From: SKKY01 sp965228015
GTDB taxonomy: Bacteria > Bacillota > Peptococcia > Peptococcales > SKKY01
DNA length: 64,000 nt
Assembly (NCBI GenBank): GCA_965228015.1
Contig: OZ245787.1
Location: 1,302,001 to 1,366,000, forward strand
Direction of reading: 5' to 3'
Below are positions 52,386-60,464 of this stretch, one piece after another; position 1 is the first letter of the stretch, and each line of letters opens with the position of its first letter. The position numbers and the translations under genes were made by a program. The notes beneath the pieces were generated by a model. It made no database searches and had not been told where the DNA came from. It was given only the letters and a program-made list of their open reading frames with translations.

Positions 52386-53123
52386 TTACAGCATTTTCTT
52401 TAATTCTTCCAGGGCCATGCATTCTAGTCTTGATACTTGCATTTGGGATACGTTTAGCAGCTCGGCTACTTTACTCTGGGTAAGGTCTTCGAAAAATCTC
52501 ATATATATTACTGCTTTTTTCTTTTCATCCAGCTCATTCAGGGCGTTTATTAAATCCTGCTTAAGCTCAACTCCTGTTAGCTCTTTATCTTCCGCTCCCA
52601 TAAGCTGAATCAACTCAGTTTTATTTGTAGTTTTGTCATCTTTTTCCAGTTGCTCGGATAAAGATGAAACCTTGGCAGCTCTTTTTGCTTCCATTACCCG
52701 CTCAACTTCTTTTTCAGAAAGGCCGATTTTTGCGGCAACATCTTTAATATCAGGGTTTTCTCCTGTATCTTGATAAATTTCCCGTTCTGCCTTTGTTATA
52801 TATGTGCTCAGTTCCCGGTACTTTCTGGGAATGCCAACTCTCCAAGTACTGTCCCGATAATAATTCAAAATTTTTCCGGAAATGGTTTTGTAGGCAAAGG
52901 TTTTAAAACGAATGCCTTTTTCTGTATCAAAACGGTCGATAGCACCAAGTACAGCAATTCGGGCAACCTGAAGTATATCTTCCTTTTCCCAGGGAAGATA
53001 ACATTGAGTCTGGCACCAATACTGAATATAAGGTTCCATTACTGAGAAAATTTCGTTTATGGTTTTCTCACAGGGCTCTTGTTTATATTCAGCAACTAAT
53101 TCATCTAAGTCTCTTTTTGCCAT
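52386..53123 (-). CDS. SigB/SigF-family RNA polymerase sigma factor
   Basis: The 245-aa protein has region 2 (DILQVARIAVLGAIDRFDTE, then RFKTFAYKTISGKILNYYRD), region 3 (DVAAKIGLSEKEVERVMEA) and region 4 (TQSKVAELLNVSQMQVSRLE). These features place it in the SigB/SigF/SigG group. It lies about 50 bp after an RsbW/SpoIIAB-like gene, so it is probably held inactive by that partner. General stress is more likely than sporulation, since no SpoIIAA-like gene is adjacent. Confidence 0.9.
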   Translation of the reverse strand: MAKRDLDELVAEYKQEPCEKTINEIFSVMEPYIQYWCQTQCYLPWEKEDILQVARIAVLGAIDRFDTEKGIRFKTFAYKTISGKILNYYRDSTWRVGIPRKYRELSTYITKAEREIYQDTGENPDIKDVAAKIGLSEKEVERVMEAKRAAKVSSLSEQLEKDDKTTNKTELIQLMGAEDKELTGVELKQDLINALNELDEKKKAVIYMRFFEDLTQSKVAELLNVSQMQVSRLECMALEELKKML

Positions 53124-53175
53124 ATTTGTACCCCTACACTTTAAAGTCAGTTTCTGCTATCTACTATTGTATGTC

Positions 53176-53577
53176 TTACCACGCCTTAAGTCCACAGAGA
53201 ACATTCCCTTTTTCGTTATAAAAAATTTCGTCCATAACCTGCTGAATCAAAAATACACCCATTCCGCCCTCGCACAATAAGGAGTTTTCCTTACGCTGGG
53301 AAAGCTTTTCCTGAGAGTATTCAAAGCCCGTTCCCTTATCGGCAATTTCAATGCGGATTGAACGATTATTCAGATGCCAGGATACGGAAACTTCACCCTC
53401 AATGCTTCTGGCACCGTGAATAAAGGCATTATTTATACCTTCAACTAAAGCAAGACGTATGTCATTCACTGTCTCTCTGGGAACCTCCGCCCCGGCAAGA
53501 TCTTCCAGCAATGTGGCAACTACGTCCTGCTGCTCTTTAATATTATTCAGTTTAAACTCTCTGTTTTTTGTACTCAT
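53176..53577 (-). CDS. Anti-sigma factor serine kinase (RsbW/SpoIIAB-like)
   Basis: The 133-aa GHKL ATPase has an N-box (ALVEGINNAFIHGA), a G1 box (IADKGTGF) and a G2 box (GGMGVFLIQQVMDE). It probably binds the adjacent sigma factor and phosphorylates an RsbV-type antagonist. No antagonist gene is visible nearby. A perfect 36-bp palindrome begins 18 bp upstream of its start. Confidence 0.88.
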   Translation of the reverse strand: MSTKNREFKLNNIKEQQDVVATLLEDLAGAEVPRETVNDIRLALVEGINNAFIHGARSIEGEVSVSWHLNNRSIRIEIADKGTGFEYSQEKLSQRKENSLLCEGGMGVFLIQQVMDEIFYNEKGNVLCGLKAW

Positions 53578-53595
53578 ATCTCTGCTCCTGTTATC

Positions 53596-53671
53596 AATCT
53601 TTTCTAATATTTACCACCTTTTTCCTATTTGCAAACAAATAGGAAAAAGGTGGTAAATATTAGAAAAGATT
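53596..53671. repeat. Perfect 36-bp inverted repeat upstream of the anti-sigma gene
   Basis: Arms 53596-53631 and 53636-53671 are perfectly complementary around a CAAA loop. It lies between the end of the cobJ remnant and the anti-sigma start. No T-run follows on the anti-sigma mRNA strand. It may be a strong intergenic hairpin, a terminator used in the plus direction, or a MITE-like remnant. Confidence 0.85.
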
Positions 53672-53682
53672 TTCTTAAGGAT

Positions 53683-54436
53683 TTAAGCATAATATTCTTC
53701 TTTTTTATGATATCCCCTTGGTGTAGTCATTTTCCCGTTTTGCACCCTGGTTTCTGAGTTCCCTACAAGAACAACTGTCAGCATGTCAACTTCTTCATTT
53801 GGAAGATTCCCTAAAGTTGTAATTACAACTTCTTCTTCTCCTCTTTTTGCGTTCCTCACAAGACCTACTGGTGTTTCTGGAGATTTATACTGAAGCATAA
53901 TTTCCCTTGCTTCGTCCAGATGCTTCTGACGCCCGCGGCTTCTTGGGTTATAGATAACAATTGCCATATCTGCCATTGAGCAGTGCTTAATTCTGTCCAT
54001 AATTTTATAATAAGGGGTAAGAAGATCACTCAAGCTGATTAAAGCGAAGTCGTGCATTAATGGAGCCCCAAGACTTGCTGCCGCTGCTGTTGCTGCTATT
54101 ATTCCTGGAACAACTTCGATTTCAATTTCAGGGTCAGCCAGTTCAAGAACGATTCCTGCCATACCATATACCCCAGGATCTCCCCCCGGAAATTACGGCC
54201 ACATTTTTGCCCTTTTTAGCTTCCTCTATTGCAAGATTAGCTCTTTCTATTTCCCTTTTCATACCTTTGCTGATAACTTCTTTGCCTTCTAATAAATCTT
54301 TTACCAGGTCAACGCACATACCATAACCGGCAACAACATCAGACTCTTCTATAGCTTGAACTGCTCTGTAGGAAAAATGGTCTCTGTCTCCAGGTCCAAG
54401 GCCTACTATATATATTTTCCCAAACTTGTTTTCCAT
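53683..54436 (-). pseudogene. cobJ: Precorrin-3B C17-methyltransferase, frameshifted
   Basis: The N-terminal part (KIYIVGLGPGDRDHFSYRAV, then VVAGYGMCVDLVKDLL) and C-terminal part (IIAATAAAASLGAPLMHDFALISLSDLLTP and IVIYNPRSRGR) together form a complete CobJ. The break is in a G6 run near 54183-54188. One G fewer restores VISGGDPGVYGMAGIV. As sequenced, the methyltransferase for cobalamin ring contraction is broken. A homopolymer error is an alternative. Confidence 0.87.
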
Positions 54437-54442
54437 ATTTCC

Positions 54443-55159
54443 CTACTCCAATCCATTTTTCTTAATTATCATAGTTGTAAGATAATCTAATCTGTCTCTG
54501 TCTAAAAGACTTTCCAAATCTTTTGTAATAAAACCGTCTTCAAAGCCCAGGCGGCTGGCTACTACTGCATTTTTCTCCAAACCGTTCTCTTTTAGAAAAG
54601 CATATAGTTCTTTAAAGATGCTGCCTATTTTAAATAAAACAACGTTTTCACTTTCAGTAATTGCCTGTTTTACATCTTCCATGTCTCTGATTGCAGGAAC
54701 AATTAACAATTTTTCGTCTCTTATTACAAGAGGCAGTACTGCTTCTGCTGCGATTGCACTTGGTGCTGTTATCCCGGGAACCATTTCAATTTCCAGTTCA
54801 GGAAGTATATTTTTTATTTTTCTTACCAAGTAAGTAAATGTACTGAAAAAAGCTGTGTCTCCAAGAGTTATGAAAGCTGCGTCTTTTCCAGCTTTTAAAA
54901 TCTCTGCAATTTCTTCGGCAACACTTTGCCACTTTGGCTCAAGTAAGTCATAATCTAAACTCATTGGCATATGCAGCTTAACCAAGTTCCAATCTTTATT
55001 TATTGCCTTAGATACAATTTCATGGGCAACGCTGTCACCATCTTCTTTTGCAACAGGGAAGCAAAGGTATTTAGTTCTTTCAAGAATTTTTACTGCTTTG
55101 ATTATAAGAAGATCTGGATCTCCAGGACCTACTCCAATTCCATATAATTTTCCAAGCAC
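54443..55159 (-). CDS. cbiL: Precorrin-2 C20-methyltransferase (CbiL/CobI-like)
   Basis: The 238-aa SAM-dependent tetrapyrrole methylase starts KLYGIGVGPGDPDLLIIKAV. FITLGDTAFFSTFTYL and VPGITAPSAIAAEA are characteristic of the C20 enzymes. It lies 6 bp from the cobJ remnant. No other cobalamin genes are in the window, so the pair is an isolated fragment of that pathway. Confidence 0.9.
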   Translation of the reverse strand: MLGKLYGIGVGPGDPDLLIIKAVKILERTKYLCFPVAKEDGDSVAHEIVSKAINKDWNLVKLHMPMSLDYDLLEPKWQSVAEEIAEILKAGKDAAFITLGDTAFFSTFTYLVRKIKNILPELEIEMVPGITAPSAIAAEAVLPLVIRDEKLLIVPAIRDMEDVKQAITESENVVLFKIGSIFKELYAFLKENGLEKNAVVASRLGFEDGFITKDLESLLDRDRLDYLTTMIIKKNGLE

Positions 55160-55222
55160 AATTAAACCCTCCGTTTAAATATATTTAAATGCACAAGGCA
55201 CTTTTTTACACTAAGGAATATT

Positions 55223-55501
55223 TTAACCTTTTTGTTCCTCACTGTCATCTAAATACTTGAACATTTCGTCTACAGTTTTGAATACTGCTTGTTCTTCTGA
55301 TTCTATTTTATATTTAATTTCTTTGATTTCTTCTTTTAGTTCCTGAATATATTTTTTCGGATAAATTTTTACTGGAATTATGTTTATCTGGCCATCTCTT
55401 TCTTCTATTTCCAAAAGATCTCCTTCTTTTAGCCCAAGCTTTACTACAATATCCTTCGGAATTGTTATCTGAGATTTTTTTCTTAATTCGGCAAATATCA
55501 T
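55223..55501 (-). CDS. SpoVT/AbrB-fold DNA-binding protein, antitoxin-like
   Basis: The start at 55501 follows CAGGAGGT and gives MIFAELRKKSQITIPKDIV, the swapped-hairpin AbrB motif, then KLGLKEGDLLEIEE. An acidic coiled tail follows (KEEIKEIKYKIESEEQAV). The total is 92 aa. Such proteins act as MazE-like antitoxins or transition-state regulators. No toxin gene follows, as the next gene downstream is unrelated. Confidence 0.8.
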   Translation of the reverse strand: MIFAELRKKSQITIPKDIVVKLGLKEGDLLEIEERDGQINIIPVKIYPKKYIQELKEEIKEIKYKIESEEQAVFKTVDEMFKYLDDSEEQKG

Positions 55502-55563
55502 TTCAATACCTCCTGGTTGGAATTTCTCACTTTCTAATTTTATCATATTTTTTAAAAAAATGT

Positions 55564-55590
55564 AAAAAAATGCCAGGATTTCTCCTGACA
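55564..55590 (-). terminator. Terminator after the RelB-like gene
   Basis: TGTCAGGA/TCCTGGCA (one G-U) with loop GAAA is followed by seven T residues on the minus strand, 21 bp after the stop codon of the 72-aa gene. Confidence 0.88.
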
Positions 55591-55610
55591 TTTTAACTTT
55601 TAACTTGTAT

Positions 55611-55829
55611 TTATATAATTGTTTTCCATAGCTCATCAATAGGACGAGTCTTTTTCCCATTTTTAACATACTCATCATAAGCTTCGTTAGCTACAGCAAT
55701 ATCATATTCATCTTCAATTTTTTCAAACAACGCCTTTTTAAATGCTTCCCTTAGAGAAATATCATGAAGTTTAGCATAGTTATCGGCGAGTTCCTTTTCT
55801 TTAGTTGTTAATTTTATTGAAACATCCAT
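55611..55829 (-). CDS. RelB/DUF6290-type antitoxin (ribbon-helix-helix)
   Basis: The 72-aa protein begins MDVSIKLTTKEKELADNYAK and has SLREAFKKALFEKIEDEYDI, the pattern of RelB/DUF6290 antitoxins. It is followed by a terminator, so no toxin is cotranscribed. It may be an orphan antitoxin or the remnant of a pair. Confidence 0.72.
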   Translation of the reverse strand: MDVSIKLTTKEKELADNYAKLHDISLREAFKKALFEKIEDEYDIAVANEAYDEYVKNGKKTRPIDELWKTII

Positions 55830-55855
55830 AATAAAACTCCCTTACATACTTATAT

Positions 55856-56301
55856 CTAATATTTCCCCATATTTAATTCTTTACCCAGGTTGCTTCCTGT
55901 CTGGTAGGTATGGGTTTGGCTCTTACTTAGCTCTCCCCGGGCTTGTATTTGTTTCATTGATGCCCCGGAGGCTACTACTAAATTCTGGGGTGATGGATTT
56001 GCTGGGGCCAGTGCCGCCCTGATAACCTGATTCATTAGCTGAATGGTTTCCTCTGGCTCTTTCCCTTCTGGTGTTTTTATTGATGCCTGGCGGACCCGAC
56101 TAAATGGACTCCTGCGGATATATGGGCTTGCTCATGAGCAATTACTTCCCACTCTATCTGTTGAAGTTTGGCGGCTTCCCTCTGAACTTCCTGCTCCTGC
56201 TTTTTCTCAGCATAGTCAGCAGACTTCTCTCCAGCATTTCTGTAATTTTTATATACATTCTGCAAACTATATATGCGGCTTCTTGATGAAGATATGTTCA
56301 T
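55856..56301 (-). pseudogene. Putative metalloprotease (SprA-related family), internally deleted
   Basis: The ATG at 56301 follows AAGGAGGTGG and opens MNISSSRSRIYSLQNVYKNY. The zinc motif is VIAHEQAHISAG (HExxH-like). The frame then ends at RHQ-stop near 56077. A second frame from there reads ETIQLMNQVIRAALAPANPS and SGASMKQIQARGELSK, which is the C-terminal part of the same family. A block of about 25 residues between the two appears to be lost together with a frameshift. Confidence 0.72.
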
Positions 56302-56316
56302 GAGTTCCACCTCCTT

Positions 56317-56364
56317 AAACACACACTGCCGAACCAGTTTTCGCCGATTCAGCAGTGTGTGTTA
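56317..56364 (-). promoter_or_regulatory. Hairpin directly before the metalloprotease ribosome-binding site
   Basis: AACACACACTGC pairs with GCAGTGTGTGTT, extended by four more near-perfect pairs, around a 14-nt loop. On the minus strand the RBS TTTAAGGAGG begins at its foot. It could be the terminator of the Phd-like gene or a translational control element. Confidence 0.5.
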
Positions 56365-56367
56365 ATT

Positions 56368-56655
56368 TTATGCTGGTTTTCCCTGTCCCTCAGCTTTTTC
56401 ATCTGAGTTGTTTTCATGCATGTGGCTAAGAATTTCTTCTACTTCCATCATGCTGTTATACTTATCAATTACGTCCATCATTTCCTCGTAAATTTCCGGG
56501 GTAATCAGGACGCATGTGGGACTATTGTTTTTTACAACAATACCATATCCATTCTGTTTAACCTCATCAAAAATCTTGTGAGCTTCACCTTTATTAAACC
56601 TTGAAATTGGTACAAAGGAACTTAACACTCCGCTGACTGATACTTTTTTAATCAT
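56368..56655 (-). CDS. Phd/YefM-like antitoxin
   Basis: The 95-aa protein has VPISRFNKGEAHKIFDEVKQ followed by NGYGIVVKNNSPTCVLITPEIYEEM, the Phd/YefM DNA-binding fold. An acidic, probably disordered tail follows (ENNSDEKAEGQGKPA). No Doc or YoeB toxin gene lies next to it. It is the third antitoxin-like gene in 1.5 kb. Confidence 0.78.
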   Translation of the reverse strand: MIKKVSVSGVLSSFVPISRFNKGEAHKIFDEVKQNGYGIVVKNNSPTCVLITPEIYEEMMDVIDKYNSMMEVEEILSHMHENNSDEKAEGQGKPA

Positions 56656-56750
56656 TTTAAGTCACTCCACTTGTAAATTTGTAGCGGCTTATAGTATAAA
56701 TGATAACAACAAATTTATCAATACGAACACCCTAATTCCATAATAAAAAA

Positions 56751-56797
56751 GGCTGGTACTGAAGTGAGCTGTGAAGCGACCCCCAAAAACTAGCCTC
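56751..56797 (-). terminator. Terminator after the coiled-coil secreted-protein gene
   Basis: On the minus strand AGGCTAGT pairs with ACCAGCCT across a long loop, followed by TTTTTT. It lies 11 bp after the stop codon of the long frame ending at 56808. Confidence 0.6.
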
Positions 56798-56807
56798 TTT
56801 TATTTAT

Positions 56808-57350
56808 TTATATTATACTAATTGCTTCTTCTAAGATTGTATTTATGCTCTCAAGGTTCTTTACTCTCTCAGCATGGATCTCCTGCATTTGTTCAAAAAC
56901 CTCCTCAATTATCTCACTATTTCCAGCTTTTATTTCTTCTAAATTCTCATCGTTTATCTCTTTTGTTGCTCTTCTCAACTCTTTCATGGATTCACGGTTT
57001 TCCTTGATTGTTTCATGATAATTTTTTAATTGGTCTTTTGTTTCTTCTGCTAATTGTATTTCATTTTATCTATTTCCCTTCATTTTATCTCTTAATTCTT
57101 TACGAAGTTCTTGGTTCTTTTCAAAGGTTTCTTTTCCCTCTTCTTTTAATGCCTTTAGTTTTTCTTCTAATTCTTTTGGTAAGGGTATTTTCTTGTCATC
57201 TCTTTTTTCTAAATTCTTTTCCATTCCTACCCTTCTAAAATCCCTTTCTTTTTCCAAACCTATTTCTTTGTCCATGCCAAAGGCCATGGCTGATGAACCG
57301 ATAGTAACGACAAAAGCTACGATACAAATCATTGCTACTACTTTTTTCAT
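56808..57350 (-). pseudogene. Secreted coiled-coil protein with one in-frame TAA
   Basis: The ATG at 57350 follows AAGGAGGAATA. A signal peptide (VVAMICIVAFVVTIGSSAMA) leads to a Lys/Glu-rich helical protein. After 94 codons a TAA (57066-57068) appears, but the same frame continues with ENR/KEL-type coiled-coil sequence (EETKDQLKNYHETIKENRES and onward) to a second stop at 56808. The composition is unbroken across the stop, so I read it as one 180-codon gene with a nonsense change. A functional 94-aa product is the alternative. Confidence 0.7.
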
Positions 57351-57497
57351 GTTTTATTCCTCCTTGTTTTATCTTACAAGCCTATGATACTCAACATAGC
57401 ATTGGCGAATCAAAGGGTAAGATCTGGCAAAGTAGTGGCAAATATATGTTTGTTATTTTCCCTATGATATAATCCTATCTTGAAAGGTTGTGAACCC

Positions 57498-58178
57498 ATG
57501 GATAAATTAATTTATTTAGCAGATGACGAAAAAAACATTCGCGATTTAATGACTAGTTTTTTAAAAAATGATGGTTTTAAGGTTCTTGCCTTCGAAAATG
57601 GAGAAGACCTAATGAAGGCTTTTATGGAAAAGCCTAGCGGTATGGTTATCTTAGACATTATGATGCCCGGTAAGAATGGGCTTACCATTTGTTCTGAAAT
57701 TAGAGAAATTGATAAGGTACCAATTATTATGGTATCTGCTAGGGATAGCGAATTAGATCGAATTACGGGCATCACCTAGGAAGTGATGATTGCTTGGTAA
57801 AACCCTTTTCTCCCATGGAGCTAGTAACTAAGGTTAAGGCCTTGTTTCGAAGAATAGAGTTCGATAAAGGCCTCTCTCAAGAAAGCATCTTGTCTTTCGG
57901 GGATATCGATATCCACTTATTAACCAAAGATTCCTATTTAAAAGGCAATATTTTAGAGCTAACGCCAACGGAATTTGCCTTGCTTATCTATTTATTTAAA
58001 CATAAAGAAAGAGCTGTCTCTCGAGAAGAGTTGCTTAAAAATGTTTGGAAATATAACTTTGAAGTGGATTCTAGAGTTACGGATGATGTGTTAAAGAAAC
58101 TCCGAAAAAATAGCAAAAAGTAGCGTGAAAATTACTTCTGTATGGGGTTTTGGATTTAAATTAGATGTGGAGGAATAA
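57498..58178 (+). pseudogene. OmpR-family response regulator, two frameshifts
   Basis: The receiver domain has LADDEKNIRDLM (acidic pair), the phospho-Asp in MVILDIMMPGKNG and VPIIMVSARDS. The frame breaks at ITGIT-stop near 57776. One added base restores LGSDDCLVKPFSP, with the conserved Lys. The winged-helix domain follows (LELTPTEFALLIYLFKHKER, REELLKNVWKYNFEVDSRVT). A second break near 58112 precedes SSVKITSVWGFGFKL. It is paired with the histidine kinase gene that follows directly. Confidence 0.87.
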
Positions 58179-58179
58179 G

Positions 58180-59584
58180 ATGAAGAGTATTAAACAAAAA
58201 ATATTTACGCCTTTTATTACCATCATCATTCTGATGTCTCTTTTAATCATGATCATTTTTAATATCTCCATCAATGTGTATTCAAAAAAATCGCTACTGA
58301 GGAACTTAAAAATACCGTTAAGCAAGTAGAAGTTATCCTACGTGATCAGTTTCCTGGAAAAATCAATGAAGAAAGAATTAATTCCTTGCCGGATAATCAA
58401 GGCTATGAAAGGCTAACCATTATTCGAAATGCCTTAAGAATAAAAACCCTCTCTCCTAATATTGAATTTTTCACACTTGGTAAAGAGGGAAACATAATTT
58501 TTCCTAGAAACATCAATGATTTATCGCTATCAGAAAAGAGTCTCTTAGAAACCATCTCAAAGCTATCAGAAAAAAACCTAATGAAATTTCAACATTGCGA
58601 TTGGATGAGGGGAGCTATATTTCTACCTACAGGAAAATAGGATTAGAATTTCAACAATTACGATTGATTTTTACTTCATCAGCTAATATGCCTAACGAAC
58701 TAATTAAAGGTATTAATCTTATTCTATTTATGATTTTGTTACTAGCAGTCTTTTGTTCTGCTTTGGTGGCTTTGCTGGTTTCCAAAAGTATTTCTAATCC
58801 CATTGTCAAACTCTCTCAACAGGCTAGAAGCATAGGATCTGGGGATTTTGAGGTCATTGAAAATAGCGAAAGTAGTGTGGAAATGGCTGAACTTACCAAT
58901 CGAATGAATGAAATGTCTCAAAGGCTTAAAAACACTAACCATGCTCAAAAAACATTTTTTCAAAATGCTGCTCATGAGTTACGTACTCCCCTCATGAGCA
59001 TTGGTAGATATGCGGAAGGAATTGCAAAGGGTATTTTTAAAGATCCTCAGGAAAAGGCCAAAATTATATGCGAAGAAACTCAACGCTTAACCATGTTGGT
59101 CGCTCAACTGTTAACCTTATCTAAAATTGAAAACATGGAAAAGGAAGTACCATTAGAGAATCATCATCTTTATGATTTAGTTTGCGAATATATCAAAAGA
59201 TCCAAAGGATTAGCCCTACAAAAAAACATCGATATACACCTCGAAGGTAAGCATGATCTCATGGCTACCATAAATGAACCTCTCTTTTCTCAAGGTTTTT
59301 TGAACGTTTTAGGAAATGCTTTGGACTATGCTCAAAGTAGTATTTCGGTTATGGTTGATAGCAAAAACAATAAAGCCATCATAACCATAAAGGATGATGG
59401 CAAAGGAATTGATAGTAGCGATCTTCCCCATGTCTTTGAACGTTTTTACAAAGGGAAAACAGGAAATTTTGGCCTTGGGCTCACTATAGCAAAATCAGCA
59501 ATTACTTCCTTCAAGGAAGATATTGCTGTCTCCAATGGAGATAATGGGGCTATCTTTAAAATAATCATACCAAAGGCTAATTAA
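58180..59584 (+). pseudogene. Sensor histidine kinase, two frameshifts
   Basis: The N-terminal helix (FTPFITIIILMSLLIMIIFN) is followed by a break in an A7 run near 58287. An extracytoplasmic sensor part comes next, broken again near 58577. Then come the second helix (LILFMILLLAVFCSALVALL), a HAMP domain, the phospho-His in FFQNAAHELRTPLMSIGRYA, and N, G1 and G2 boxes (NVLGNALDYAQ, IKDDGKGIDSSDLPHVFERF, GNFGLGLTIAKS). The kinase core is intact but is uncoupled from the sensor. Confidence 0.88.
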
Positions 59585-59587
59585 CAA

Positions 59588-59818
59588 TTATGATTGGATG
59601 TTTTTTTCTCTATTAAGAAGAGACAGTTGTTCTTCTAAGTTTTTAATCTCAGAACGAACTTCTTTCTCTTCTATTTCAGGTAAATTACCAGCTTCTATTC
59701 TTTGCAGCAGCTCTTTTATTTTAAATAGTCTTTCATCCATCATATCCAGAATTTCTAGTCTTTCATTGACTTCTGTCAGCTGTGTTACCAGGTCTTTTAA
59801 ATATTCTTCTTTGTCCAT
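59588..59818 (-). CDS. Small coiled-coil protein, 76 aa
   Basis: The protein is almost entirely charged coiled coil (YLKDLVTQLTEVNERLEILD, then RLFKIKELLQRIEAGNLPEI). Its start overlaps the stop of the YjfB-like gene by one base, so the two are cotranslated. No family is recognised. By position among motility-type genes it may be an accessory or chaperone-like protein. Confidence 0.65.
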   Translation of the reverse strand: MDKEEYLKDLVTQLTEVNERLEILDMMDERLFKIKELLQRIEAGNLPEIEEKEVRSEIKNLEEQLSLLNREKNIQS

Positions 59819-60015
59819 TACACTGATACATCAATATTTGCTCCTAAATGAGAAGTTACTGATGCCTCCATTGCCTGGAAGCCTGCTTCCAGCATTTTTG
59901 CCAGCTCTGCTGTTTGCCCCTGAGCTGCGTCCACGGCTAGTTTCATTACAGAAATACCTGCCTGCTGGGCAACCTTCATCTGGCTTAGTCCCATTGATAA
60001 TGCTGCTATATCCAT
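59818..60015 (-). CDS. YjfB-family putative motility protein
   Basis: The 65-aa protein starts MDIAALSMGLSQMKVAQQAG and has ISVMKLAVDAAQGQTAELAK, the YjfB_motility pattern. In Bacillus yjfB is controlled by the motility sigma factor, and its function is unknown. The start follows GAGGGAGGA. It lies 14 bp after the preceding (broken) gene and about 2.3 kb from flagellin. Confidence 0.78.
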   Translation of the reverse strand: MDIAALSMGLSQMKVAQQAGISVMKLAVDAAQGQTAELAKMLEAGFQAMEASVTSHLGANIDVSV

Positions 60016-60029
60016 AAAAAATCCTCCCT

Positions 60030-60395
60030 CTAACTACAAATTTGTCCTCTTATTATTTTTACCCACTTTTTATAATCAGGAATATTTTTCTCCATCAGTG
60101 TCAGATCCAACTGACCCTGAACCTCACTATTATATACTGCGTAATATTCTGCAATATTTTTTTCAAAGGTTTTAAAGTTTTTACTGCTGCTTTTTATTTT
60201 CTTCTCTGGTACTTCCTCTATCCCTTCAAATGCATGCTACACTGCCTGTACTCCCAGATATACATTGGATAGCATTGACACAGATTCTTCCAGCTTTAAG
60301 TTTTCCGGCATTGTTATGCTGGCATCTATTCCTTCCTCGATGGTTTCCAAAAGAGGAGGAATTCGGTTAATTATTTCTCTAGTATTTATATTTAT
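60030..60395 (-). pseudogene. Unknown 121-codon gene with ATA in start position and an internal TAG
   Basis: An AAGGAG site lies six bases before ATA at 60395, where a start codon is expected, followed by NINTREIINRIPPLLETIEE. The same frame meets TAG at 60237-60239 (VQAV-stop-HAFEGIEEVP) and then continues to a proper TAG at 60030. ATG to ATA and CAG to TAG transitions would explain both faults. The protein would be helical and acidic and is not recognised. It precedes the yjfB-like gene by 14 bp. Confidence 0.6.
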
Positions 60396-60464
60396 AAGAA
60401 GCTCCTTTTTAAAAAAGATTATATGTATAACATCGGTTAAAAGATGGGAAAATGTAGCAAAAAA

